Assembly (NCBI GenBank): GCA_002633005.1
Contig: NMRA01000605.1
Coordinates: 7,216 to 66,184, forward strand
Direction: 5' to 3'
DNA: 58,969 bases
Source: Phoronis australis
Taxonomy: Eukaryota; Phoronida; Phoronidae
In this document: positions 23,857 through 33,406 of the stretch, piece by piece
Position numbering within the stretch: the first letter of the stretch is position 1
How the letters are laid out: each line of letters starts with the position of its first letter
Notes under the pieces: generated by a model
Told to the model about the DNA's origin: nothing
Seen by the model: only the letters and a program-made list of their open reading frames with translations
Databases searched by the model: none
Position numbers and translations under genes: made by a program

Positions 23857-26800
23857 CTGTAACCACAAATATATAGATGCCAAACATCAGATAAATGAAA
23901 ATCAATATAAACTATTAAAAGGCACAAAACATAAACTTTCTGATCTTCTATTTACAAGTCCAATACAATGTTTATCGTACATCAACAACGATACTTGCGA
24001 AGGACAATGCGGTGCTTTCAACTTCATATCACCTTGTCTTTACCACAATTACCAAAAAAATCACAATTCTGTTGTTATTTACAACTTATCTAAATACTCT
24101 GGCCCAGGTGGTGACACGTTCATGTGCCCAAAGTATCATACATGGTCTTTCAGGCTGCGTATGACTTTTATACCATATACATACTTAGTCTTTCAGTCTT
24201 GAGTGATCTTTTATAATACTAAATACAGAGTGATATGGTAGGCCAACACACCAGCAATGCATGAACAAAGTTGTGTATTATTCATTATGCAATTGACTAC
24301 CTTTGAGTGAGAGGGTGAGCCATAGATCGGTCTTGTGTGGGAGTTGAGTGCATCAACCTCTTGGGGGGGCTGAAGTAAGACTCACAATCTGGGTCCACTG
24401 AAATGAACAGAATCATGACCACAGATTGTCCATCAATGTTTTTTCAAATAAGGTTGATTATGGAAAGTATAAGTAGCTCAGAAAGCACAGAGAAGTATTC
24501 TATGTGGAGATCCACCAATGTTTAGTGGATACACAGTTCAAGAACGTTCACTTTTGTTTCTGGGGTGACATCTCTGATGAGAAAGATTTAAAAATACTTC
24601 GTCAAAAATTCTTTAAGTTGCATCGTGACCAGTCAAAGAATGCCACATTTCAGAGTGATGCCAAAAATACCTCCCCGTACATTCTTTACCTTAACTCATT
24701 TTCAAAAGTCAAAGAATGCCAATTTTTCCAAAGAACTTAGAGAACTCAGAGACTAACTACTTAAACAAATCACATGGCCAATTCACAATAATACTGAAAG
24801 CATAATAGACATTGACATAAGCAAGGAAGCACTATATTATAAGCACCCTTTTCTGGGTTCGATGAACCAGTCCCAAACAGGGACTCGATTAAGCTCCCTA
24901 AATCTTTTGCCTATCTGTGTCTTTGTTTACTCACAGATGGAATCTTTTTCTATCATTTCATTTTTGCTATGAGCTCCTCATTGAGTTATGACATTTTCTA
25001 GTAATATCACAAGAACCTGAGCCCTGAATTCAATGAAAATAAATAGAGACTTGGTTCTTAAGATAGGGGCGTTGCATGAAAAGATCCTTATACAGTTTCG
25101 ATAATATTGCGAATTCAATGTCGAGTTCACTCTAGATTTGTATCAAAGCCAAAAGCATACTAAGTAATCAAACTAAATCAGCAGAAGAAAGGACAACATC
25201 TGGTTTCACAAGTAATTGTCCCTTTGTCAAAGTTTACAGTGCGCAAACCCTGACTTTTGTTGTTTGCCAACACATTGGCCATTTCTTTTATTCACTTTTT
25301 CAATGAAATATTCTGTCTACTCAAAGGTCCATGAATTTTTGGCTGCAGAATTGCATTATTTGTCACCGCGATTTAATACCATGTGCAGACGCCATTGATG
25401 AACCACACTATCCTAGGTGCCCCGGCAATTACAACTGTCCTTCCTCCGAAACATAAAGAGCAGTTTCCGCTTTTTGAGCCGTCAGAAATGCCACAGTTAG
25501 AAACCAATTTGCTGCGGAAATTTTATGGCAAATCCAATTTTTTTCCGTGGAAATATAACAAAAACGCACGGAGGGGATAAGAGAAAAAAAGCTGAAATCC
25601 GCGTTTCCGCAGAAAATTCCAAGCCTTGTTAACACAGTCAGTTGCCAAGGACATCAGACCAAGATACTTACATTTCCTCTTGCCAGAGAGATGACCAAAA
25701 CTACTAGGCTTTAGTGAAACTATTGGACTTAGACTCCTGCGTGGAAACGTCTTGCGGGTTGGACTTGGGCTAGGACTAGGACTGAACGCACTTATCACAG
25801 GCTGCTGCAGTGATGGTGAAAAACATTGCTGCAAAAACAAGTTCTTCTGGTACAAAGACAAATACCACAACGTCAATTCGGTGTAATGCTAGTAAGAGGT
25901 TGAAAAGAAAGAAAATTCGGTTCAATTCATACGCACACATCAAACAATGCCACAAGTTCTATTTCTACAGGTCCTTGAGTCAGACAAGACGGCACGTGAC
26001 TTAACAGAATAGGGCCATCCTGCATTACACGGCTACACTCCAATCTCGCTGTATTTACCCACAATGCCATAAACATCTGTCAGGCACATTTGCTGCTTCG
26101 GTTTCTGGAGTTTCACATGTTATTTGCTGTTGTCTCATTGTTTACAAGTCTTTTCTTGCTTGTATTACTGTATTCGTACTTCCAATGCCAACGAAGTATT
26201 AACGCAGTGCTGTGGGCTGCAACTCTGATGTGACAAAGTTTGATAAACTGGGCAAATATCCATAAATGTGTGATGCGAAATTATTCGCCTAACATCATCA
26301 ATAAGAGACACGAAAATGTGCCTGATTTCCAAAACGAGTTCACCCGCTTTCTTATTTCCGCGACAAAGGAGAGTTCTATCGCCGTGTAATCCATGACGGC
26401 CCTATTTTGCGCAACATATTTATTTATGTTGTTACTGCCACCAGACCTGATATACGAATGTTGGAGTGAGTTAGATTAAAACAGCAGTGGTTCAGGGTCC
26501 CGTACCAAGAAACTGACTTTAAGTTCATCTTTACTTAAGTCTAAGATTTGTCTCAACCTCCAAACTTTCCAAACTTCCACACCTGGTAAGTTAGGTAAAA
26601 AACTCAAGTAAAACGTAAGATCACTTTCTTGTAATGAACTTAAGATACATTTAAGTTTTATCTTAAAATCGATGAAAATTTAAGAATCGTCTTAGTTAAA
26701 TTAGTTTTCTTGGTATGGGCCACTGGTTTGTGCACGACTCATTTTGAACCTTGAACGCCACTCATTTACTTTAAGTAAAAAGAAGAATCCCAACCCATTT

Positions 26801-29800
26801 CAACTGACATCAGATGACTTTTTCATTTTGAAAATGAGGACAACTAAAGAACACCTCATCACTAAATTAGTTTTCAAAAAAAACAGACCAGATTTCACCC
26901 ATCCGAAAAAGCAAAATCAAAAGCAGGCGAGCATACCCTCCAGAAACGGTTTTAAAAGTGTCCTTACAATGATAGGGTTTGATCTCTATAGCTACTAAGA
27001 TCATCACAACGTTTATGACTAAAAAAATTACAGGGCTACCCAGCTCTTCCCAACGTTGGAAAATTCAATTTAATCATAGGTCATCACTTAATTACAGGGA
27101 AGAGTTGACACTGATACTGTCACTGAAGAGGTATTATTTTAAGCACACTGCGCTTGGTTTACTTGATCTATTTCGCATTCAAGCAACGACGGGGAAAGTA
27201 AGTGCGGCTTTGATTCAAGCTGCATGCGTACCTTACTGCCTAGCCTGTTTGGTGATGGAGAGCTGGTGACAGGGAAGCCTCCAGTGAATATGTGTAAAGG
27301 GTTCAATGTCTCACTGAATGAGCGTGGCCTCTTGTGTGTAGGGGCATCAGTGTGCATGGCATCATCCTACAACAGTAACAGAAGGTTTGTTTCACAGCTA
27401 TGTCTTGCTACACAAGTCACAGTAACTTGCTTTTTCACCTTATGTAGGACCATATATAGGACCTTATGTAGGACCTTATGCAGAACCTTATATAGGATCT
27501 TATGTAGGACCTTATGCAGGACCTTATATAGGATCTTATGTAGGACCTTATGTATGACCTTATATAGGATCTTATGTAGGACCTTATGTAGGACCTTATA
27601 TAGGATCTTACGTAGGATCTTATGTAGGACCTTATGTAGGACCTTATCTAGGACCTTATCCACAAGCCTATATATTTAGCCAAATGTACACAAAACTACA
27701 GATTTTAACTGCACAGTAAAGTACATATTTTCTGAAAGTAGAAAGTCTACAGAATTCAATTTTTGACTAATACCACTCTGCTATTGATCACAAGACAGTG
27801 TCTTTTTAGTAAAATTAAAATGCAAAGAGATGCACGTTCATGACAAAAAAAAAGATTTCAAAAACATGACCAAACTATGTTTGATAGAAATATTCAAGAT
27901 GAAGTCTCAAAAAACAGTTACAGTCTTTTGAATCATCATTTCGTTTTCATTTTATGTAACATTCACATTTTTCCTGTTTTTGACAGTCAACACATTGTAA
28001 ACATTTAAAATCCTACCAGAGACAGTTCCTCCCATGACTGTGACATTTGCATGGCTGACTGCACTTCTCTGGAATAGTTTCAAGTAAAAGAATACTAAAC
28101 AAGTTGGTCGTAGTAACACAACATTTTCACAAGGTGAAGGTCATGAGTATCAGCAAGCAATGTATAGAAAAAAAACAGTAACACAAATTTAATACAATTA
28201 ATATGAAACAGATCATAAAGTGTAGATCTTATTCATGTTACAGAAGAATAAATATCGTTCGTTAGAATATTTATTGTCATTTAACCCCGTCAATAAAGAG
28301 ACGATGCTTAGTAACAAGCATTTACTGTAAATTTACCTATAACCAATTTCGCCAAAAACAACTAACTTCAAATATTGAGAAAGTGTGAATGCCCAGAATT
28401 TCTGAAGACATTGACCGATGATAGCTATGTTACAAAATGTACAAGTGATAACACCAATTATTTGGTACTTCTTTTAAGAACAAAATGAAAAAATTAAATT
28501 TCATTTGTCCACCAGGTGTCGCAAGCACAGTGAACCAGTGAGGGACCTACTGTATATGCATCCCTTAAGTAACAAACTCCCCTCACCTTTCATGGGCAGC
28601 CTCTCTGTTACCTACATGCATACTTTCCTCGTGTTTAATCTGATGGAGGCGTGATGGTGTTCGTATAGGAGCCTACAGATATAAAGCTGCTGTTGAACAA
28701 TAAGCACCATGGTCTAAACCACACAGTCGAACCTTGTTACATTCAAGGAACCTTCCAAATCTCTATGTTAATACAACAGATCATTGTAACAAAGGTAGAA
28801 TTTGGTGAAATCACAACATGAACATTTCAACATTATATCACTGTCAAGAACCCAAACACCACACATTGTAAGGTTTCACTGTACCAACAATGCGCGTGAT
28901 TAAAAGGGCCACACATCTGAATCTCCCTCCATCATGAGAAGAAAAACATGAATATTTTCTTATTTGAATATTTTCTTATTTTACAATTTTAACAAAATCT
29001 TCTCAAGATCAAAATACACTTCCATCGAGAAGATTCAGGGATTTAATCTTAAAGCACAGATCAAACAACCACAATGTTCACAAGCTAAACAAAAAGTTTC
29101 ACCACTATTCATATTTTGAACTCATTGCTGAATCAAAACGAGGCAAACTTGACAACCTACACCTCCCCCAATGTGACTTCTGATTTTGTTTGGCAACCTG
29201 GTAAAAACCTCGAGTCCCCATGAAGTTGCCAGATTCTTGGTAGTTGCAATCGCAACAGAATTCAGACAAATAAGAATCCACCAGTAATTTAGTAAATATA
29301 TAGACACTGAGGTTGGCCCGTAATGAAACATATCAAATAAACACAGAAAAATCAGGAACCCCAACTGGGAATCCAACCAAAGGTCTCTAGATTGCCGGTC
29401 TAGAGCACTAGACTGCCAATCTAGAGACCTGTGGTTCGATTACCAGTAATTTACTTGGAGATAATGTGAAAATATTAAAGTAACTGTTTTGCCCAAATAC
29501 AATATCTTTGGTCCAAAAAGATTCAACACATTTCGTGAAATCAGCACACCTGCCCCCACCAGCACACACCCAAGCACAAATGCTCAGCTGGAACAGAAAG
29601 TAAAAGACAGAGGAATAGCAACAATAACTGGCAGGGAAGGACCATGATGCATGCATAAACAATGTGCTCTGATTGTCTGCTCCTATCTGAACAGGGAATC
29701 GGTCGTAATTGTGCACCCTGAATATCCCTATTTTTCTATTCAATTTAAAAAAAATGCTGCTGAAGTGACGCCACAGCATACAGAGGCCATTTCCCCCTTA

Positions 29801-32489
29801 GGAAACCTGGGAATTTTGCTAGGTTGCATTTGACAAGTTGGCATTAATCACCCATTTGCTAACATTATATTACCGTATTCGCCGTAATAACCGCCCATGC
29901 CCCTATAGCGCCCCCCCCAAGCATTTTCAGACTTTGCTGAAATAAGCGCCCAGTCACGAACGTGTACGTGCGAACAATGACGTACCTACAATCCTAAAAC
30001 TCGGCTACAGTAACGTCTTCAATTTATCAAAAAATTTTTGCACGGGTCTTCTAGACCACCAGCGGCACTGCTACGTTTGTATTTAGCCGTGACTATACAC
30101 TTCAAAGTAATGCAGCGCTTAAAAAGAATGCAACAGCGTTACTACTCTCGCGACGACCGTGTCCTACTATGGTCTGACCTTTCAGTACAGACTGTCTCAC
30201 AAATAAAAATAACCTGGTGTAAACGCACGTGGCCGGGAAGCGCACGCTACATATATGAACCTGTCATCAAAGATATTACTTGGGGAACTATCCATTCATG
30301 AAACGGGTAGCATAGCATCGGTAAGAAATAAATATTGGCACTAATTTCCGACAATTTCTAATACTATAAAACATGTTTGCCTTATTTTTGAGATAGATTG
30401 TTTGATTTACCATAATTGGTGTTTTTAAGCCGAATATCCGATAAAATGACAACTGACAGTGAATGCTTACACACCCTTATGACACCGAAAAATAACTGTC
30501 AGATAGTTACGTACGCATCCAGCTACACGGCGACTAATATGGGCCTTACAGAGACAAATGTCGAACGTTTTTAGCAGTACGAGACCGGCAAGTGCTGAAT
30601 GAAACACGTTCTGGTTTAGGTCTACTGCTTGTGCAAATTTCTTTAGACACAACTAATGCACATCTAGCTCGTTAGATTGCGTGGCTCTGGCCAAAAGACG
30701 GTCTCTGCTTTGGCAAATGAACTCTGGTGACACGCACGCGCTCGCTTACTCACAAATGCATACGAACTTCAAAACAAACGTCACGTGACAACAACATGTG
30801 TGTTCGTCCAGACATTTTTCTCGCCGTGTTGCCGAACATACATGTAGATGGCACGATGTTGCACAGATTTGTACTTAAACCTGTCGTTAATCCAGACTAC
30901 ACGGGAACTTAAAAAAAATCTTAGGGACGTTAGAAAACTAATGAAGATTTCAGATAATTTGCTTGAGTCGAAACTATTTTTAATCAAGCATTGAAGTCGT
31001 CATATCGAAGACGGCGATTTCAAGGCAGTCAGTTGGCGAGTTTTCGCCCTGGGATTCCAGCACAATTTTCTGTAAAATGATCTTAATTAAGTAGCAAAGT
31101 TTGATAGCAATGCACCACAGTTTTGTTGAAAGTCTTTCATAGATTACAGATACGTCACAGAGCGTAAATTTGATGGATCTTAGCTTCCTATTTCACCCGT
31201 TTCGGAGACTGGGTTTCAACCGCCTTGGGTTATAATAAGCGCCCCCCCNNNNNNNNNNNNNNNNNNNNNNNNNNNNNNNNNNNNNNNNNNNNNNNNNNNN
31301 NNNNNNNNNNNNNNNNNNNNNNNNNNNNNNNNNNNCCCCCCCCCCCCTGAACCGAACTTTTCTAAGCGCCCTGGGCGGTTATTACGGCGAATACGGTAAT
31401 TGCCTGTGCTGCTCTGCATTAGAGTACATCACATAACAAGGCTGATGAAAGTGCAAGTGCAAACTCGAGAACGTCAACTGCAGCGCACTACTAGCACGTT
31501 TGTTGATGTTTGAGCACTTCAAACATTTTTGTGCCTTCAGTTGTGGAGAACAATTGATTGATACTGCTTGTTAGTGAACTTTTATTTTTTACATTTCTTC
31601 ACCACCTACCGCTGAACTATAAAGAGCAGTGCTACTAGCACTGTACCGTCTTTGTCGATGACTGTCCAGTGGACGGAAGCCACCAGGTGACAGGCTAGAG
31701 CTGAAAAAGATATCTCATCAAATTCATAAAGAACATGTTATAGAAAAGACGCATGCTACACAAAAGCAAACTTAATAAGTAGTAAAACTACAGTGAAATT
31801 GGTATACAAAGTTACTGATCAAAAACAACAGTTAGTTGAACTATGGTTACAGAAAGCTTTTGCAAACTCAATAAAAAGCTTGGCTATTCTGTTTACATTT
31901 TGCCACCAAAAGCTGTAAATTGTCTTAATCACCAACACTTTAGTTCATTCTCACATTTGTTCCTCAGCTTATTCAGTTTTTTATACTCCTCCATAGGCTG
32001 GGTATGTTGCAGTACAGTGTATTGGCTTTCTTATTTTTACCTTATGTAACATTATTGGTTTCTACTGTGGTCCCCAGTCATGGGCAAACGTAGCACTGAA
32101 ACTAAAAAAGTGGGGGGAGGCTAAAGCCCCCCAGCCCCCCTGTGGTGCACCGCCTATAGACCATGGGCGGAGCAGCACTGAAAAAAGTAGGGGGTTATAG
32201 CCCCCCGCCAATCATGGTGCGCTGCCCATGCCAGTGCCAGTGGGTGTCTGCGTTTAGTATTAAACGTGACCACATCTGAATCATTCATTGAATTACATAT
32301 AGAAAAACCACTTGTCCTGCAAGCTCACCTGTTCAATGATGGTGAGAGAGGTCCACATGTTGAACTTGCTTTTGGACTTGCTAGAATGTTATTGTTGCCA
32401 ACTAGCACATTTATCATGGGTGCACTGTTGGACCTCTTTAGTGCCCCTGGGGCAGGGGCTGCAGACGTGGGAGGGTCCACTTCCATCAT
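23532..32489 (-). CDS. PABIR2: PABIR/FAM122 family inhibitor of PP2A-B55, complete, 8 coding exons
   Basis: Family proteins bind the B55 regulatory subunit of PP2A and block the holoenzyme, affecting mitotic entry/exit and checkpoint signalling. Exons in transcript order: 32489-32329, 31700-31610, 28672-28587, 28068-28017, 27366-27232, 25828-25672, 24397-24301, 23856-23532 (stop TAG). All phases agree; product 367 residues. Landmarks: KRSNSAPM near residue 18, RRYSAS near 71, the helical core RLHQIKHEE and REAAHEREVQSAMQMSQSW (92-125), SPSPNRLGSK joined to QCFSPSLQ, a second SPSPSPTR followed by RRSLSPI, and GKRK. Human members are roughly 250-290 residues; the extra length is a Ser/Thr-rich tail. 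The symbol marks the family: human PABIR1-3 arose from such an intron-containing ancestor, and this may predate their split. Divergent neighbour of RANBP2. Confidence 0.92.
25415..25624 (+). repeat. Dispersed GCGGAAA-type repeat, copy A
   Basis: About 200 bp reading GGCAATTACAACTGTC, GTTTCCGCTTTTTGAGCCGTC, AAACCAATTTGCTGCGG, TTTTATGGCAAATCCAA and CGCACGGAGG. The same blocks in the same order occur on the other strand at 53690-53880. It sits in PABIR intron 6, ending about 50 bp from the exon 6 donor. No coding capacity; class unknown, probably a short non-autonomous element. Confidence 0.8.
26495..26722. mobile_element. Short inverted-repeat element (MITE-like), about 228 bp
   Basis: Left end GGTCCCGTACCAAGAAACT and right end AGTTTTCTTGGTATGGGCC are imperfect inverted repeats. 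The interior is AT-rich with repeated CTTAAG-like words and has no ORF. It is located in PABIR intron 5. Target duplication is unclear. Confidence 0.7.
27437..27660. repeat. 12-bp minisatellite with 36-bp higher-order unit
   Basis: Array of ACCTTATGTAGG variants. In the middle it runs as a 36-bp unit (ACCTTATATAGG, ATCTTATGTAGG, ACCTTATGCAGG). Because 12 and 36 are multiples of three, both strands show artificial open frames (Arg-Thr-Leu repeats on plus). It lies in PABIR intron 4, starting about 70 bp before the exon 5 acceptor on the minus strand, where branch point and polypyrimidine signals would be. Confidence 0.95.
28017..28672 (-). CDS. PABIR2: PABIR exons 3-4: B55-binding and phosphatase-blocking helices
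   Basis: Exon 3 (28672-28587) encodes RLHQIKHEE ... REAAHER. The 52-base exon 4 (28068-28017) encodes EVQSAMQMSQSWEELSL. Together they are the most conserved part of the family, two helices of which the first docks on B55 and the second reaches the catalytic subunit (known from human PABIR1 structures; residue roles not assigned here). The Arg codon is split across the junction (AG|A). Exon 4 is too short to stand out as an open frame. Confidence 0.9.
29381..29445 (+). repeat. Long palindrome overlapping a tRNA-Gly(GCC)-like anticodon arm and B box
   Basis: Arms 29381-29403 and 29408-29430 pair at 21 of 23 positions around a 4-base loop. The right arm contains TAGACTGCCAATCTA, a canonical 7-base anticodon loop with anticodon GCC. 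It is followed by GGTTCGATTAC at 29432, close to the Pol III B-box GGTTCGANTCC. The left half mirrors this arm rather than forming a D arm, and no acceptor stem is seen, so it is not a working tRNA. It may be a tRNA-derived SINE fragment. It lies in PABIR intron 2. Confidence 0.6.
29869..31400. mobile_element. DNA transposon with 28-bp perfect terminal inverted repeats
   Basis: ATTACCGTATTCGCCGTAAT and the next 8 bases (29869-29896) are repeated exactly in reverse complement at 31373-31400. Subterminal GCGCCCCCC runs point inward on both sides, and the right one is interrupted by the assembly gap at 31249-31335. An 87-codon frame at 30038-30301 resembles nothing I know. It is inserted in PABIR intron 2, between exons 2 and 3. 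A TA target duplication is possible but cannot be separated from the repeat ends. Confidence 0.8.
31249..31335. other. Assembly gap (87 N)
   Basis: Run of N flanked on both sides by C homopolymers inside the subterminal part of the transposon at 29869-31400. True length is unknown. Confidence 0.99.
32085..32235. repeat. Duplicated 75-bp G/C-rich segment
   Basis: Two tandem diverged copies, each with CATGGGC, then AGCACTGAAA, AAAAAGT, a G run, and AGCCCCCC, ending in TGGTGC. It lies in PABIR intron 1, 95 bp and more from the exon 1 donor. Confidence 0.7.
32329..32489 (-). CDS. PABIR2: PABIR first coding exon with 14-3-3-type RSxSxP motif
   Basis: Start chosen at ATG 32489 (a second ATG follows immediately at 32486). 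An in-frame TGA lies upstream, and the family also starts with a short acidic/Pro stretch before the motif. RSNSAP (residues 19-24) fits the mode-1 14-3-3 consensus RSxSxP; in human PABIR1 the equivalent serine is a CHK1 site controlling nuclear retention (established for the human protein, inferred here). Donor CAG|GTGAGC. Confidence 0.88.
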
Positions 32490-33406
32490 GTTAATAGCCC
32501 TGATCACTAGAAGTCATACTTTTCTGATTCCAAGACCACCTAGTCTGCTGATAATGGTCGAGCCTAAAGACCTAAAACTGCAGCTCACGACAGAATCTGA
32601 ACAAATGAAAAAATCCGGGAAAACAAAAGCAACAAATCCGAGTCGCTGTCAGAATTGGAACTTCTGTGGGTTTTTTGCAAACTTTCAGTCAAGGTTCTTT
32701 CCAGATGTATTACACTCGATATCCAAGACCTTTGAAGAAAAATACTTTGAACCATTTGCACTCCATTTCGCCCACAGTTAGTTATGGTCTTAGATTTTCT
32801 TTGTTGTTTCTGCAGAACTTGTCGCCTTCTCTTGTTTTGACCGTCTGTTCAGAGCGCCTGCGCGAACAAATGATTTTTGGACGAAAAGGTTTTAGAAAAT
32901 TGTTGCTGATTGGTTCACGTTTGTCCCAGCTATAGAGGTCCGCTTCAGTTTAATTCTATTCAGAATATGAAATTGTCCTCCAATGATATAGATTAAGAAT
33001 AAATGTAGTATGGGTGCAATTATAAATACATCTGTGTCCAATTTTCTTATAAAGCACATAGTTTGTACTAGGCAAAAGTAACTTTATAGTTTTGGGCTCA
33101 TTTGTAAATGTCCAATCACCTTTGGTGTAATATCTCTTAGGCTTGACCCGGTGAGGGCAATATTTTTACGTCATACTTTTTCATTAAATTTTAGCTTTGG
33201 ACTAAAATTAGCTACATGAAACTATTTTTTGTCATTTTGTACAGAGTTTATGTAAATTTAATATAAATAGGCTCCAAATTTGTAAAGCTAGTGTGTCGTA
33301 AATGTCTGTAAATTTACGTCAGTAATTTGCACGGCGCCATTTACCACTCGTGCACTTGAAGTGAATGACTTGCAATGAAATAAACCACCGGTAAGATTGC
33401 CTGACG
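32490..33406. promoter_or_regulatory. Divergent PABIR/RANBP2 promoter interval
   Basis: 917 bp separate the two opposite start codons, so both 5' UTRs and promoters must fit here unless further upstream exons exist. On the PABIR side: an NRF1-like GCGCCTGCGCG (32854-32864) and an inverted CCAAT box CTGATTGGTT (32906-32915). On the RANBP2 side: two TTACGTCA ATF/CRE-like sites (33166-33173, 33314-33321) and GGCGCCATTT just downstream (33333-33342). No TATA box is at an obvious position. Motifs were read by eye; transcription starts are not known. Confidence 0.65.

Noticed and set aside
27224-27679. 151-codon plus-strand frame
   Set aside because: Part is antisense to PABIR exon 5 and the rest is the 12-bp minisatellite, whose period of 12 keeps frames open artificially.
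29381-29445. Functional tRNA-Gly gene
   Set aside because: Only the anticodon arm and an imperfect B box are present; D arm and acceptor stem are missing and the upstream half is a mirror copy.
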